Part shown: positions 53,010 through 63,976 of the stretch, one piece after another | Layout: each line of letters starts with the position of its first letter | How positions within the stretch are numbered: position 1 is the stretch's first letter | Assembly: GCA_947478725.1 (NCBI GenBank) | Contig: CANJWZ010000008.1 | Coordinates: forward strand, 1-64,000 | Length of the DNA: 64,000 bases | Direction of reading: 5' to 3' | Source of the DNA: Comamonadaceae bacterium | Lineage (GTDB): Bacteria > Pseudomonadota > Gammaproteobacteria > Burkholderiales > Burkholderiaceae_C | Made by a program: the position numbers and the translations under genes | The notes under the pieces: model-generated | Database searches by the model: none | What the model saw: the letters and a program-made list of their open reading frames with translations, nothing else | Told to the model about the DNA's origin: nothing

Positions 53010-53765
53010 TCAGGTGGGAACGGACGCACCAGCCGGAAGCGGCGGTGGGAAAAGGCTGTAACCGGGAAACTGCAGCGTCAGAATTTCAGCGCCACCAAGA
53101 CAGGCCTCGATATGCGGCTCGACCTGCCCGGCTGATACCCAGAGGCAGGACCACGGCGGCAATCGCTCACCGTTGACCAGAGCCGCACCACCCGCCACGA
53201 CATGAAACCTGCCCGCAGGCCCGGCGGATGGCGAAGTAAACGCCTGGCTATCAGTCAGACTCGAAAGCCATGCCGACAAGCCGCTGTCGTCAGGCGCAAT
53301 CAATGCGCGGGCGGGGGTAGCGGCGACAACGCCGCTTTGCAATGGAACAATCTCGCTGGTCGCCTGAAACTTCGGAGCCTTGCGGTCAACTTGAGTTCCG
53401 GGGTCAGAAAAGTAATGCGCGCCGTACTCGACACGCGGGCGAAGTGTCAGGTACGCGAGGCCTTCCCCGCCAGCGACAATAGGCCCGTAACCGGTTTTCC
53501 CGCGCGCGAAATGGACGGTCAACGGCGCCAGCTTGTGGCTGCGTCCCATCATGCCGCTACCGCTGACCACTACCTGGAACTGATCCGTCATATGAAAGTG
53601 GGTAGGCAAGCTGACGCCGGGCGACTGCTCCACAAGATACGCGTGCGGACGCTCGTCCGGACCACCTCCCGCAATGATGTCAGTGCGCCGGAAAACGTCT
53701 CCCGTCAGGATGGTCACCGCCTTGCGATGCGGTTTGGCCTGCTCGTAATTACCGGTAACGATCAT
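53010..53765 (-). CDS. Cupin-domain protein
   Basis: 251 residues from the ATG at 53765 (MIVTGNYEQ), preceded by GGAGAGTCA; the frame extends upstream into the Bug gene's 3' end without similarity. The motif LPTHFHMTDQFQVVVSGSGM resembles cupin motif 1 with H-x-H and a following acidic residue. The second half (ALVNGERLPPWSCLWVSAGQ) may be a second cupin barrel. Such proteins may be dioxygenases, isomerases or sensors. Function not assigned. Confidence 0.7.
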   Translation of the reverse strand: MIVTGNYEQAKPHRKAVTILTGDVFRRTDIIAGGGPDERPHAYLVEQSPGVSLPTHFHMTDQFQVVVSGSGMMGRSHKLAPLTVHFARGKTGYGPIVAGGEGLAYLTLRPRVEYGAHYFSDPGTQVDRKAPKFQATSEIVPLQSGVVAATPARALIAPDDSGLSAWLSSLTDSQAFTSPSAGPAGRFHVVAGGAALVNGERLPPWSCLWVSAGQVEPHIEACLGGAEILTLQFPGYSLFPPPLPAGASVPT

Positions 53766-53787
53766 TGACTCTCCTCTTCCAGCCGAA

Positions 53788-54810
53788 TCATTCGGCCCGA
53801 ATGTTGGCTTCCTTGACGACCTTTGCGTAGACACCGGCTTCGTCTTCGACCTTCCGTAGCAATTCAGCCCAGGGAAGGAAGCCGGGCGTCAGTCCCGCAT
53901 CCTCCATGCGCTTCATCACGCCCGGGTCCTTGACGGCCTTCCCGATTTCAGACGACAGGGTGGCGACAATGGCTGGCGGCGTTCCTCTGGGAGCGGAGAC
54001 TCCCAGCCAGGTTTCAAATTCGTAGCCCGGCAGGGCTTCGGCGACCGCGGCAACCTGGGGCAAGCCCGCTAACCGTTGTGGCGATGAAACCGCCAACAGG
54101 CGAAGCCGGCCAGACCTGACCTGAACCATCGGCCCGGCGATCGAGGTAAAAAGCATATCGACCTGCCCGCCGATCAGGTCGGTGACGGCCGGCGGCGTGC
54201 CTTTGTAGGGGATATGCCGAATATCGACGCCAGCACGACGTTTGAGCAACTCCATCGCCAGATGCGACGGCGTACCGTTGCCACCCGAGGCGTAAGCAAG
54301 GCCGCCGGGGTGACTGAGTGCGTGAGCGAGCAGCTCCTGCAAGCTGGCGTAGGGCGATGCGCTGCTCACGAAGAGTCCCGATGGCAACACGCCAAAACGC
54401 GCAACTGGAATGAAACTTTTGACAGCGTCATACCGCGCGCCGGGCGTCAGCAGCCGCGCGATGACCAGGTGGTTTCCCGACAAAAGCAATGTGTAGCCGT
54501 CGGGCACGGCAGACGCAACAAGATCGGCGCCTATCGTTCCACCGGCCCCTGGCCGGTTGTCAACGACGAAGTTCTGCCCCGTCTGTGTGGAAAGCCGATC
54601 CGCCACGATGCGCATCCCGATATCGGCTGGCCCGCCGGCGGGGAACGCGACCACCAAGCGTACCGGCTTGTCCGGATAGCCTTGCGCAAAGGCGCAAGGC
54701 GCGAACACGCTTAACGCAAGCAAGGCGATCAAGGCGGTAAGCCACCCACGCCTGAAACCGGTCTGCGTCGAACACGCGGCCAACGTGCAAACGATCTTTC
54801 TTTTCATCAC
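53788..54810 (-). CDS. Bug/TctC-family periplasmic receptor
   Basis: 340 residues. Starts GTG at 54810 or ATG at 54807 after AAAGGAGACCGAC; signal peptide ends FAPCAFAQGYP. Motifs: VVAFPAGGPADIGMRIVADR, DNRPGAGGTIGADLVAS, HIPYKGTPPAVTDLIGGQVD. The cupin gene begins 22 bp after its stop, so they form an operon. Confidence 0.93.
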   Translation of the reverse strand: MMKRKIVCTLAACSTQTGFRRGWLTALIALLALSVFAPCAFAQGYPDKPVRLVVAFPAGGPADIGMRIVADRLSTQTGQNFVVDNRPGAGGTIGADLVASAVPDGYTLLLSGNHLVIARLLTPGARYDAVKSFIPVARFGVLPSGLFVSSASPYASLQELLAHALSHPGGLAYASGGNGTPSHLAMELLKRRAGVDIRHIPYKGTPPAVTDLIGGQVDMLFTSIAGPMVQVRSGRLRLLAVSSPQRLAGLPQVAAVAEALPGYEFETWLGVSAPRGTPPAIVATLSSEIGKAVKDPGVMKRMEDAGLTPGFLPWAELLRKVEDEAGVYAKVVKEANIRAE

Positions 54811-55340
54811 GTCGGTCTCCTTTTATAACGGCACTTGCTACGGTATACCCGCCTGAATCCGTGTGAATTACACAACAAATTATTCTTTTTTCGGTATTTA
54901 TTCCAGATTCGGAACACAACAGAGGGCGGTCCTTGCCACTGGGTCCGTGAAAACCCCTGTCAAATGATCTGCATAAATCTGTGGTTTGACAATTGACTAT
55001 GCGTGTCATTTCTCGAGTTTAACTAAATCGTTATTGGGACTGTCACTGATGCCCGGGTGCCGCAGAGCGGCACGCTACGGCGAGGAAAAAAGTGATCTTA
55101 CTGAAGCTAGGATCCCCAGCTACCCAAAGAAGAGAGCAGACAGCTGTTTATCTTTGAAATCCAACCATCCAATGAAATGGCAGGAGACTATCTGTCGGAG
55201 AGGGTGACCCTCAGTTTGAGTGCTATCGCACACTGATCAAACGCCAATTCCGGGCCGCCTCAAGAGGCTCCCCATCCAACAGCGTCCAATGCAAACCAAT
55301 GGCAACCGTCAAAATTCTGGCAATGATCTGGCAACGGCAT
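54811..55340. other. Interval at the accessory/core boundary
   Basis: No gene I can support. A 73-codon plus frame (54986-55207) has no recognisable family. Near 55300 the text has repeated ggcaac and ggcaatg units leading to the tRNA terminator. This is where a mobile element could have ended beside a tRNA, but no integrase or repeat of the tRNA end is visible. Confidence 0.4.
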
Positions 55341-55381
55341 AAAAAGAAAAAATCCCCGCTATCGATTAAATAGCAGGGATT
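55341..55381 (-). terminator. Hairpin terminator of the CAT-anticodon tRNA
   Basis: AATCCCCGCTA (55351-55361) and TAGCAGGGATT (55371-55381) pair with one G-U-type mismatch around a 9-nt loop. On the minus strand it is followed by a run of T (aaaaagaaaa on plus, 55341-55350). It lies 22 bp beyond the tRNA 3' end. A classical rho-independent terminator. Confidence 0.8.
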
Positions 55382-55402
55382 CCAGCATTCACGACTTATA
55401 AA

Positions 55403-55479
55403 TGGTAGGGCGTCACAGACTTGAACTGTGGACCAAAGGATTATGAGTCCTCTGCTCTAACCAACTGAGCTAACGCCCC
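55403..55479 (-). tRNA. tRNA with CAT anticodon, probably tRNA-Ile2 (lysidine type)
   Basis: 77 nt with encoded CCA. Acceptor GGGGCGT/ACGCCCT (first pair G-U). Anticodon loop CTCATAA gives CAT. The variable and T regions (TTGGTCCACAGTTCAAGTCTGTG) resemble E. coli tRNA-Ile2 (TTGGTCGC..GTTCAAGTC) more than elongator tRNA-Met, and it lacks initiator features. An automatic tool may call it tRNA-Met. Confidence 0.9.
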
Positions 55480-55502
55480 AAACCAGCACGTATTGTAAGT
55501 GC

Positions 55503-56522
55503 CTACTTGCTGTGGCTCAGGGCTGAGCTGACCAGCTTAGAAGTAATGTCAACAATTTGAATCATCTTTTCATAGGGCATACGCATCGGGCCTATCACGC
55601 CCAGTGTGCCGACAACCTGGCCGTCCACTTCATAAGGGGCGGTTACGACTGACAACTCCTGATAGGGGATCACCTGACTTTCACCGCCGATGTAGATCCG
55701 CACGCCTTCGGCCCGGCTGGACACATCGAGCAATTTCATAAGCTGGGCTTTTTGCTCGAACAAATCAAACAGCTTGCGCAAATTACCCATATCACTTGAA
55801 AAGTCACTGACAGTCAGCAGGTTGCGCTCGCCTGAAATGACGACCTCATCGCGTGACTCAATGGCTTCAGAGCTGACCTGCACGGCTGTTTGCATCAGGG
55901 TTGCAATCTCTCCGCGCAGCGCTTCAACTTCGTTTTTCAGGCGCTCGCGGACTTCTTCCATCGCCATGCCGGTATAGTGCGAGTTCAAAAAATTGGCCGC
56001 CTCAATCAGTTGTGACTGGGTGTAGTCGGCCTCGGTAAAAATGACACGGTTTTGCACATCGCCATCTGGAGAGACGATGATGACCAAAAGGCGCCGCTCT
56101 GACAGTCGCAAAAATTCGATGTGCCTGAAGACAGAACTGCGCCGGGGCGCCATGACCACGCCCACAAAGTGCGACAGGCTGGACAGCATGTGTGCAGCAC
56201 TGCTGAGTACTTTTTGCGGCTGGTCTGGCGCCAAGCGTTGTGCGCCAAGGCCGGATGCGTTGATAAAAGGATCGGCTTGCGTGGTGAGCATGGTGTCTAC
56301 AAACAGCCGATACCCAAGCGCCGTGGGTATGCGCCCGGCGGACGTGTGCGGGCTGACGATCAGGCCCAGCTCCTCCAGGTCACTCATCACATTGCGAATG
56401 GTGGCGGGCGACAGCTCAAGACCTGCTGCCTTTGACAGGGTGCGTGAGCCCACCGGCTGCCCATCAGCAATGTAGCGCTCAACAAGCGCTTTTAACAACA
56501 GTCTTGCACGATCATCCAGCAT
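55503..56522 (-). CDS. hrcA: Heat-inducible transcription repressor HrcA
   Basis: A 339-residue repressor that binds CIRCE operators upstream of groE and dnaK operons. N-terminal winged helix with [20 protein letters not shown] and [19 protein letters not shown]-like middle ([18 protein letters not shown]); C-terminal [20 protein letters not shown]. Length is normal. Divergent from nadK with only about 48 bp between starts. Confidence 0.96.
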   Translation of the reverse strand: MLDDRARLLLKALVERYIADGQPVGSRTLSKAAGLELSPATIRNVMSDLEELGLIVSPHTSAGRIPTALGYRLFVDTMLTTQADPFINASGLGAQRLAPDQPQKVLSSAAHMLSSLSHFVGVVMAPRRSSVFRHIEFLRLSERRLLVIIVSPDGDVQNRVIFTEADYTQSQLIEAANFLNSHYTGMAMEEVRERLKNEVEALRGEIATLMQTAVQVSSEAIESRDEVVISGERNLLTVSDFSSDMGNLRKLFDLFEQKAQLMKLLDVSSRAEGVRIYIGGESQVIPYQELSVVTAPYEVDGQVVGTLGVIGPMRMPYEKMIQIVDITSKLVSSALSHSK

Positions 56523-56570
56523 TCACGCATTCTAAGGAGGATGTCACGCATCTTGTGATGTAATTTGAAA

Positions 56571-57446
56571 ATGAAGTTGCATTTTCGTCATGTCGCGCTC
56601 GTCGGCAAATACCACGCTCATGGCACGCGCTCTGCCCTGGAGGTAATTGCACAGTTTCTGAATGCGCAGGGCTGCGACGTGGCGATTGAAAAAGACACCG
56701 CCAGCAGCACGGGACTGGCGCAGTACCCTATTTTGGATGTCTCAGCCATTGGAGCGCAGTGTGACCTGGCGCTGGTGGTGGGGGGTGACGGCACCATGCT
56801 GGGCATTGGCCGGCAGCTGGCCAAATTTGGCGTGCCCCTGATCGGCATCAATCAGGGGCGGTTAGGCTTTATCACCGACATTGCCTTTGAAGACTACCAA
56901 ACCGTTTTAGGCCCCATGCTGCGCGGTGATTTTGAAGAAGATCGCCGCTGGATGATGCAAGCGAAGGTGATGCGCGACGGGCATTGCGTGTTCGACGCAA
57001 CAGCCATGAACGATGTGGTGGTCAACCGTGGCGCAACCTCGGGCATGGTTGAGTTGCGGGTTGAAGTGGATGGGCGTTTTTTGTCCAACCAGCGCGCTGA
57101 CGGCTTGATCATTGCCACCCCTACCGGCTCGACTGCTTACGCGCTGTCTGCGGGTGGGCCGTTGCTGCATCCGTCAATTGCAGGCTGGGTGTTGGTACCC
57201 ATAGCGCCACACACGCTGTCAAACAGGCCCATTGTGCTGTCAGACACAGGCGAAATCACGGTGGAGATTGTTTCGGGCCGGGATGCCAGTGCCAACTTTG
57301 ACATGCAATCGTTGGCCAGTTTGATGCATGGCGACCGTGTTACCGTCAAACGGTCTGACTATCAAATGCGGTTTTTGCATCCCAAAGGCTGGAGCTACTT
57401 TGACACGCTGCGCAAAAAGCTGCACTGGAACGAAGGCGCAGCATGA
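56571..57446 (+). CDS. nadK: NAD kinase
   Basis: 291 residues from the ATG at 56571; a TTG two codons earlier also opens the frame. Phosphorylates NAD to NADP. Motifs: [16 protein letters not shown] (GGDG), [12 protein letters not shown], and the NE/D-type [15 protein letters not shown] and [15 protein letters not shown] blocks. Core gene, followed by recN. Confidence 0.96.
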   Translation: MKLHFRHVALVGKYHAHGTRSALEVIAQFLNAQGCDVAIEKDTASSTGLAQYPILDVSAIGAQCDLALVVGGDGTMLGIGRQLAKFGVPLIGINQGRLGFITDIAFEDYQTVLGPMLRGDFEEDRRWMMQAKVMRDGHCVFDATAMNDVVVNRGATSGMVELRVEVDGRFLSNQRADGLIIATPTGSTAYALSAGGPLLHPSIAGWVLVPIAPHTLSNRPIVLSDTGEITVEIVSGRDASANFDMQSLASLMHGDRVTVKRSDYQMRFLHPKGWSYFDTLRKKLHWNEGAA

Positions 57447-57469
57447 ACGTTTTAAGAAGCCGCTGATTG

Positions 57470-59113
57470 ATGGGCCTGAAAAGCATCTCACTGCGCGACT
57501 TTGTGATCGTGCACACACTGGACCTCGACCTGGCCGGTGGTTTTACTGTGCTGACGGGCGAAACAGGCGCTGGCAAGTCAATATTGATTGACGCGCTGCA
57601 ACTGGCGCTGGGGGCACGCGCTGATGCGGGTGTGGTGCGCGAAGGTGCGCAGCGCTGCGAGATCAGCGTGGAGTTTGATAGCCCTCAAACACTAGCGGAC
57701 TGGCTGGACGAAGCCGGCTTTACCGCCAGCGACAGCCTGCTGCTGCGCCGAACGGTAGATGCCCAAGGCAAAAGCCGTGCATGGATCAACGGCAGCGCAG
57801 CCACGGCATCGCAACTCAAAGAAATTGCAGACAAACTCGTCGATATTCATGGTCAGCATGCTTGGCAAAGCCTAACCCGACCTGATTCGGTGCGTGGCCT
57901 GCTCGATTCGTATGGCGGCGTGACAACTGAAAAACTGGCGGCGCATTGGCAGCACTGGCGTCAAGCCCAAAAAGCCCTGCTAGATGCACGCAGCGCACAA
58001 GACAGCCTGCAACGTGAACGCGAACGACTGGCCTGGCAGATTGGCGAGCTGGACAAGTTGGCCCCTCTTGCCGATGAATGGGACCAACTCAATGCCCAGC
58101 ACAGTCGCCTGTCCAACGTACAAACCTTGCGCAGCGCCGTGCAGGCCGCGCTGGATGCGTTGGCCGAGTCTGAAGAAAACGCGACCAGCCTGCTTGGCCG
58201 TGCACTCAACGCCCTGCAAAGCCAGTCGCACATTGAGCCCCAGTTCAATGCCTTGACCGAGGTGCTGGCCAGCGCACTGGCGCAAACCGAAGACGCGGTG
58301 CATTCCCTGAACAGCTACGCCCGCCATGCCGAGCTGGAACCGCAGCGCCTGAATGAACTCGATGAGCGCCTGAGCCTGTGGATCAGCCTGGCGCGCCGCT
58401 ACAAGCGCCAGCCAGCCGGCCTGCCCGAGCTGCTGGCCACCTGGCGCACTGAGCTGCAAAAGCTTGACGAAGCAGTTGACCTTGCCCAACTTGAGAAGCG
58501 CGAAAAGATGGCGCACAGTGCGTATCTCGAAGAAGCCAAAGCCATCACCAAACTCAGGGCCAAAGCCGCTCCCGCATTGGCCAAAGCCATCACGCAAGCG
58601 ATGCAGGGCCTGGGTATGCAAGGCGGCAAATTTGATGTGGCTTTGACGCCGCTGGAGCAGCCAGCGCAATACGGAATGGAGCAAGCCGAGTTTTTGGTGG
58701 CTGGCCACAGCGGTACCACGCCGCGCCCGGTAGGCAAAGTCGCTTCAGGCGGCGAGCTGTCGCGCATTGCGCTGGCGATTGCCGTCACGACCAGCCAGTT
58801 GGGTGAAGCGCAAACCCTGATCTTCGACGAGGTTGATTCAGGTGTTGGCGGTGCAGTGGCGGAAACAGTCGGCAGACTGATGAAGCAGCTGGGCAAAGAC
58901 CGCCAGGTCATGGCAGTCACCCATTTGCCACAAGTGGCGGCATGTTCAGACCAGCATCTGGTGGTGGCCAAGCTGACTGAAAAAGGCAAAACATTCAGTA
59001 CCGTTGAGCCCGTGACTGGCGAGGCCCGTGTTGCCGAGATTGGCCGCATGCTGGGTGGCGAGAAGCTGTCCAGCACAACACTGGCCCATGCCAAGGAAAT
59101 GCTGGGGCAATGA
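57470..59113 (+). CDS. recN: DNA repair protein RecN
   Basis: 547 residues from ATG 57470 (a TTG precedes it). SMC-like ATPase acting on double-strand breaks. Walker [19 protein letters not shown] near residue 30; coiled-coil arms in the middle; ABC signature [14 protein letters not shown] and Walker [18 protein letters not shown] near the C-terminus. Stop overlaps the rapZ start by 4 bp. Confidence 0.96.
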   Translation: MGLKSISLRDFVIVHTLDLDLAGGFTVLTGETGAGKSILIDALQLALGARADAGVVREGAQRCEISVEFDSPQTLADWLDEAGFTASDSLLLRRTVDAQGKSRAWINGSAATASQLKEIADKLVDIHGQHAWQSLTRPDSVRGLLDSYGGVTTEKLAAHWQHWRQAQKALLDARSAQDSLQRERERLAWQIGELDKLAPLADEWDQLNAQHSRLSNVQTLRSAVQAALDALAESEENATSLLGRALNALQSQSHIEPQFNALTEVLASALAQTEDAVHSLNSYARHAELEPQRLNELDERLSLWISLARRYKRQPAGLPELLATWRTELQKLDEAVDLAQLEKREKMAHSAYLEEAKAITKLRAKAAPALAKAITQAMQGLGMQGGKFDVALTPLEQPAQYGMEQAEFLVAGHSGTTPRPVGKVASGGELSRIALAIAVTTSQLGEAQTLIFDEVDSGVGGAVAETVGRLMKQLGKDRQVMAVTHLPQVAACSDQHLVVAKLTEKGKTFSTVEPVTGEARVAEIGRMLGGEKLSSTTLAHAKEMLGQ

Positions 59114-59979
59114 ACAAAGCACTTGAAATGGTGTTGATCACCGGCATGTCGGGCTCAGGCAAGTCGGTGGCGCTGCATGCGCTAGAAGACGCCGGCTACT
59201 ACTGCGTGGACAACCTGCCTCCTGAGCTCTTGACATCATTTGTCGCGCTCGAGCGCCAGCACGGTGAGAGCAAGGTGGCCATTGCGATGGATGTTCGCAG
59301 CGCCACTTCGCTGCCGCTGGTGCCCAAACAGCTGGAGCAACTTCGCGCGCAGGGCGTGGCCATGCAGTCACTTTTTTTAGATGCCAGCACGGACACTCTT
59401 GTCAGGCGTTTTTCAGAAACGCGGAGGCTGCATCCGCTGTCACGCATTGATGCATCGGACCAGAACCGCGCGCTGGTCGACGCGATTGAGCTGGAGCGCG
59501 AACTGCTCGGCGACATGCGTGAACAGGCCCATGTGCTGGACACCAGCATGATCCGCTCTTCTCAATTGCAAAGCTATGTCAAATCCCTGATTTCAGCACC
59601 GACCAAACAACTCACGCTGGTGTTTCAGTCTTTCGCTTTCAAGCGCGGCATACCGCTGGATGCTGACTATGTGTTTGATGTCCGCATGCTGCCCAATCCG
59701 CATTACGAGTCAGGCCTTCGTGAATTGACCGGCAAAGACGAAGCCGTTGCCAGCTACCTGCGTTCGCATGCCGAAGTCGGCGAGATGTTCACGGACATCC
59801 AGACATTCATCAACCGCTGGCTAAAAGCTTTGATACGGGACCACCGCAGCTATGTCACGGTGGCGGTGGGTTGCACCGGGGGCCAGCACAGGTCGGTGTA
59901 CCTGGTGGAGGCACTGGCCGTCAGTTTTGGGCGAAGCTGGCAAACCCTCAAGCGCCACCGAGAGCTCGACGCTCGCTAA
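59110..59979 (+). CDS. rapZ: RNase adapter protein RapZ
   Basis: 289 residues. Walker [19 protein letters not shown] (residues 10-27); C-terminal domain with [17 protein letters not shown]. In E. coli RapZ guides RNase E to GlmZ RNA and senses glucosamine-6-phosphate; in other bacteria the family is described as a nucleotide-binding protein. Start overlaps recN. Its last 4 bp overlap the convergent mutY 3' end. Confidence 0.95.
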   Translation: MNKALEMVLITGMSGSGKSVALHALEDAGYYCVDNLPPELLTSFVALERQHGESKVAIAMDVRSATSLPLVPKQLEQLRAQGVAMQSLFLDASTDTLVRRFSETRRLHPLSRIDASDQNRALVDAIELERELLGDMREQAHVLDTSMIRSSQLQSYVKSLISAPTKQLTLVFQSFAFKRGIPLDADYVFDVRMLPNPHYESGLRELTGKDEAVASYLRSHAEVGEMFTDIQTFINRWLKALIRDHRSYVTVAVGCTGGQHRSVYLVEALAVSFGRSWQTLKRHRELDAR

Positions 59980-61037
59980 GCTGTAACGGTTGGTCCGGTG
60001 TCGAGCAGCTTGCGTATGGGTGCTGGCAAGCCCAGCAAAGGCCATTGCCCCGGCAAAAACCAACTTCCCACCACGCCTTCGGTTGATGGCATTTTTTGAT
60101 GGGCAGAAAACCCGACAAGCACCGGACTCAAGTACATGTCCTTGTGCGTCAGCACATGTTTGAAAGCTGGCAAACACTGAATGCTTGAACGGCTGCAAGC
60201 TGACAAAAAAGCCAGCAGTGCGGCTTCATTTTCAAACACAGGCAAGCAGTAAAGTCCGCCCCAAATACCTGATTCAGGCCGGCGCTCAAGCCACACCGCA
60301 CCATCAGACCGCTCCGCCCACAGCAGGCTCAGTCGGTCGACGCTGCGCTTGAGTTTTTTGGTTTTGACAGGATATTTTTCAGGCACACCTTCGGCAAAAG
60401 CCAGGCACATGTCTTGCACCGGACAAATCATGCATTGCGGCTTGCGGCTGGTGCAAATCGTGGCACCCAGGTCCATCACCGCCTGGGTGTAGCGCGGCAT
60501 GGTTTGCGCCAGATTTTTTTCTGGCAGTGCTCTGTTGGCAATGGCCCACAACTGCTTCTCGTTTTTGCCCAAAGCCAGATCATCAGAAAAAGCCAGTACC
60601 CGCGCCAGCACGCGCTTGACGTTGCCATCCAGAATCGCCACCCGCTCTGCAAAGCAAAAAGATGCAATTGCAGCTGCTGTTGAGGGCCCAATACCAGGCA
60701 GGGTTTGCAGCAGCTCGGCCGATGCTGGAAACTGCCCGCCGTGCAGCGCGACCACATCTTGCGCACAGCGGTGCAGGTTGCGCGCGCGGCTGTAGTAGCC
60801 CAAGCCACTCCACATGGCCAGAACATCATCTGGCTTTGCTGCCGCAAGATCGGCCACTGACGCAAAGCGATTCAAAAAACGCGCGTAGTAGTCCAGCACC
60901 GTCGTGACCTGCGTCTGCTGAAGCATGATTTCAGACAACCAGACGTGGTAAGGGTCACGCGTGTTTTGCCAGGGCAGGTTGTTGCGGCCGTGGTTTTTTT
61001 GCCATGCCACCAAGCGGGCTGCGAAGTCTTGCGTCAC
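59976..61037 (-). CDS. mutY: A/G-specific adenine glycosylase MutY
   Basis: 353 residues. Removes A opposite 8-oxoG. N-terminal [20 protein letters not shown] with the catalytic Glu, helix-hairpin-helix [19 protein letters not shown], a 4Fe-4S site [17 protein letters not shown], and a C-terminal NUDIX-like domain ([14 protein letters not shown]). Works with MutM, encoded close by. Confidence 0.96.
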   Translation of the reverse strand: MTQDFAARLVAWQKNHGRNNLPWQNTRDPYHVWLSEIMLQQTQVTTVLDYYARFLNRFASVADLAAAKPDDVLAMWSGLGYYSRARNLHRCAQDVVALHGGQFPASAELLQTLPGIGPSTAAAIASFCFAERVAILDGNVKRVLARVLAFSDDLALGKNEKQLWAIANRALPEKNLAQTMPRYTQAVMDLGATICTSRKPQCMICPVQDMCLAFAEGVPEKYPVKTKKLKRSVDRLSLLWAERSDGAVWLERRPESGIWGGLYCLPVFENEAALLAFLSACSRSSIQCLPAFKHVLTHKDMYLSPVLVGFSAHQKMPSTEGVVGSWFLPGQWPLLGLPAPIRKLLDTGPTVTA

Positions 61038-61094
61038 GTGGGCTGGTTTTCGGGCAGTGGTGATATCAACCGCTGTGCCCAGCTTATCAACATC

Positions 61095-63038
61095 TCAAGC
61101 ATCTGCCGCAGCGGTCCACTGGATGGCAGGCATACCCGACAGGTGCTCTGTCAGCTCTTGGAGCTTGCTATCGAGTAAATCAAGCTCATCTTTGCGCACA
61201 TCAATGTCGCTGATGCGCTCATCAAGCCCGGACGCCGCGCTCTGAATGCGCTCGATCGCCTCGATTCGACGGCCAAAATTGCGGCGTCGCTCGCTAAGTT
61301 GTGCATCCAGCTGCGCCGCTGCTGACTTATTCCAAAGTTCCAGTTCACCCAACGCAGAATCGTAAACAACACGCACCCGGGTTGCCAGAGCCCGGACCAG
61401 GCGCTCTGAAAAATCAGCTTGCGACAGCCTGAACACATTGCTGACGCCCAGGTACTGCAAATGGCTGCGCTCAATCAGGTTCAGGTCGTTTTCAAAACGG
61501 GGTAATTCGGGCAACTTGGGTGCCTGCAACGAAAACCCGAATTCCGCATTGAGTTGTTTGAAGGAAGCCGTCAGCATATTGTGAATCTCGCAGCTGATGA
61601 TTTGTGCCTTCTGCAGCGCCTCACGCAAGCGCTCAAAAGTCTGGCCATAAGCCTTTTTAACGCCAAATTTGATACCCGGCTGCTTGAGCCTGTGAGTCAG
61701 TTCGACCAGTTCGTTTTTCAGCGTGGGTGCACCCAGCAAATGAAAGACTTCACGCAGCAGCTTGAGGTGCACAGAGCGGACCGCGTGAATTTTTCCGCCG
61801 CTGGTGTCGAACTCGGTCTGCTCCTGCTCGATACGAGTGCGCATCTGCTTGATGACCGTCGCGTTTTTGCCCTTCAGGCCGCGCAGTTCGTCCATCTGCT
61901 CGGCCAGGTCACGGCGACGCATATGGATCGAGCGGCCGGCTTCCAGCCGCAACTCGGCAATACCCGTTGCCATGGCAGTCCGCAAAAGAATCTGACGCTT
62001 GCCCATGATGCCTTCGGCCAGCGCAAACTCCAGGTCAGGCAAGTGGCTGGCCGCCAGCAGCGCGTCGTCGCGGGTGACCTTGGCAACCAGTCCTTTTTGC
62101 GCCGACACGGGGATGACCTGCTCAAGCGCCAAATCAAGAATTTCTGCAGAGTTGCTGCGCTGGCGCTGTATTTGCGCCTCGATTTTTTCTGGCGATGACA
62201 GCGCGTCCCACAAAGTGTCAATCTTGTTCAGCACCACCAAACGAGAAATACTCTCATCGCCACCGGTGATCAAATGCTCACGCCAGATCGCCAGGTCTGA
62301 TTTGGTCACGCCGGTATCGGCTGCCAGAATAAACACCACCGCGTGCGCTTGTGGAATCAGGCTCACCGTCAGTTCAGGCTCGGCACCAATCGCATTGAGC
62401 CCCGGCGTGTCCAGAATCACCAGGCCCTGCATGAGCAGCGGATGCGCGAGGTTGATCAGCGCGTGGCGCCACTTGGGCACTTCAATCAGACCGTCTGGCC
62501 CGACCAGCGGATTATCGTCAATATTTTCGTCGAGCCAAAAACCCAGAGCGGTCGCTTCCTGTTTGGTCACATGCCTGACCTCGGCTACTTTTTCAAGTGC
62601 CAAAGCCAACTGACCGGGATCGTTCACGTCCAGGTCAATCTGCGTCCATTTTTCAGGTACTGCGCGCCATTCCATCAGCGCCCGGGTTTGCAGGCGAGTC
62701 TCAATCGGTAACAGGCGCAGGCATGGCGGCACATCAGCGGTATAGGCCAGCTCTGTCGGACACATGGTGGTGCGGCCGGCGCTGGAGGGCATGATCCGGC
62801 GGCCATAGCCCGCAAAAAAAATGGCGTTGATCAGCTCGGACTTGCCGCGTGAGAACTCGGCCACAAAGGCCACCATGACCTTGTCAGACCGCACCTGGCT
62901 TTCCAGCCTTTGCAGACGCTCTTGGACAGCAGCGTCCAGTAAATCGTGGTCTTTCATCCAATCAGCCAGCAGCTTGAGCCGCAGGGCAAACTCGCGCCGC
63001 CATGCGCCGTGCTGATCGAATTGTTCGTTAAAAGACAT
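61095..63038 (-). CDS. Dynamin-like GTPase
   Basis: 647 residues. GTPase motifs: AEFSRGKSELINAIFF (G1, about 58-73), SSAGRTTMCPTEL (G2), VILDTPGLNAIGAEP (G3), VVLNKIDTLWD (G4). After about residue 330 it is helical and rich in coiled coil (RRRDLAEQMDELRGLKGKN). Bacterial dynamin-like proteins act at membranes, though this one has no clear transmembrane helix. Often encoded beside mutM and mutY in related genomes. Confidence 0.88.
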   Translation of the reverse strand: MSFNEQFDQHGAWRREFALRLKLLADWMKDHDLLDAAVQERLQRLESQVRSDKVMVAFVAEFSRGKSELINAIFFAGYGRRIMPSSAGRTTMCPTELAYTADVPPCLRLLPIETRLQTRALMEWRAVPEKWTQIDLDVNDPGQLALALEKVAEVRHVTKQEATALGFWLDENIDDNPLVGPDGLIEVPKWRHALINLAHPLLMQGLVILDTPGLNAIGAEPELTVSLIPQAHAVVFILAADTGVTKSDLAIWREHLITGGDESISRLVVLNKIDTLWDALSSPEKIEAQIQRQRSNSAEILDLALEQVIPVSAQKGLVAKVTRDDALLAASHLPDLEFALAEGIMGKRQILLRTAMATGIAELRLEAGRSIHMRRRDLAEQMDELRGLKGKNATVIKQMRTRIEQEQTEFDTSGGKIHAVRSVHLKLLREVFHLLGAPTLKNELVELTHRLKQPGIKFGVKKAYGQTFERLREALQKAQIISCEIHNMLTASFKQLNAEFGFSLQAPKLPELPRFENDLNLIERSHLQYLGVSNVFRLSQADFSERLVRALATRVRVVYDSALGELELWNKSAAAQLDAQLSERRRNFGRRIEAIERIQSAASGLDERISDIDVRKDELDLLDSKLQELTEHLSGMPAIQWTAAADA

Positions 63039-63106
63039 GTTTTGCCGTCATAGCTCGCTGATCAATATAGCATTGCGCTGCCAGCCGCATGCCAGTTGAT
63101 GAAAGC

Positions 63107-63922
63107 TCAGGGTTTTTGGCATGTGAGGCAGAAAAATGTGGAGCGTTGCCCCTGCCGAATCCCCTTGATCGGGCTGCCGCAGACCTTGCAGGGCAGGCCC
63201 GCCCGGTCGTACACCATCGCCTCGAGTTGAAAGTAGCCGGACTGCCCGTCAGCATTTGAGAAGTCATTCAGGGTGCTGCCGCCTTTGGCAATCGCTTGTG
63301 TCAGCACCTCACGTATGGCGGCATGCAGCCGTGCACTGCGCGGCTTGCTGATGCGCGCTGCCCGTGTGGTGGGCCGGATGCCCGCCAGAAACAGTGCCTC
63401 AGACGCATATATATTGCCAACTCCCACCACCACTTCGCCTGCCAGCAGCACCTGCTTGATGGCAGATTTTTTGAGTTTCAGGGCGGCATGAAAGCCCGGG
63501 GCGTCAAAAGTGTCACTCAAAGGCTCAACACCCAGCCGTCCCAGTAATTTATAGGCCGAGGCGTCGTTTTCGTCCAGCGCATAAACCACCGCGCCAAATC
63601 GACGCGGGTCGTGCAGGCGCAGTGTTCCATGGCTGGTCGACAGTTCAAAATGGTCATGCTTGCCCGGGGCGGGCAAATCGTGACCAAAGCCGATACTGCC
63701 AGACATGCCCAGATGCACCAGCAGCAAGCCGGCGCTCAGGTCGATGAGCAAGTATTTGCCGCGCCTGCGCACGCCCAGCACCTGCTGGCCATGCAGTGTC
63801 TGGGGCGGACAGCCTAGGGGCCAGCGCAGCGGCTTGCCGATTTGCGCCATGCTGATGTGTGCACCCGCAATGCGGCTGGCAAAGCTGAGACGGGTGACTT
63901 CTACTTCGGGGAGTTCGGGCAT
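63107..63922 (-). CDS. mutM: Formamidopyrimidine-DNA glycosylase MutM (Fpg)
   Basis: 271 residues. N-terminal PELPEVE with catalytic Pro1/Glu2 after Met removal, conserved [20 protein letters not shown], the [17 protein letters not shown] block and a zinc finger ([10 protein letters not shown] ... FFCLTCQ) at the C-terminus. Removes 8-oxoguanine and formamidopyrimidines. Confidence 0.97.
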   Translation of the reverse strand: MPELPEVEVTRLSFASRIAGAHISMAQIGKPLRWPLGCPPQTLHGQQVLGVRRRGKYLLIDLSAGLLLVHLGMSGSIGFGHDLPAPGKHDHFELSTSHGTLRLHDPRRFGAVVYALDENDASAYKLLGRLGVEPLSDTFDAPGFHAALKLKKSAIKQVLLAGEVVVGVGNIYASEALFLAGIRPTTRAARISKPRSARLHAAIREVLTQAIAKGGSTLNDFSNADGQSGYFQLEAMVYDRAGLPCKVCGSPIKGIRQGQRSTFFCLTCQKP

Positions 63923-63976
63923 GAGGGCATCAGCTGATAAAAAGTGCTAAAAATGAGCTTCAATTATCATGTCCCA

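Noticed and set aside
5119..55479. The whole 50 kb between the two tRNAs as one integrated island
   Set aside because: No integrase and no repeated tRNA end were seen, and the tRNAs differ. Only the selenium part has clear debris at both edges.
55403..55479. CAT tRNA as initiator tRNA-fMet
   Set aside because: It lacks the mismatched first acceptor pair and the GGG/CCC anticodon stem of initiators; variable and T regions fit tRNA-Ile2.
57980..59094. Minus-strand frames opposite recN
   Set aside because: Shadows of RecN; no independent support.
59976..59979. 4-bp overlap of convergent rapZ and mutY
   Set aside because: Ordinary compact gene packing in core regions.
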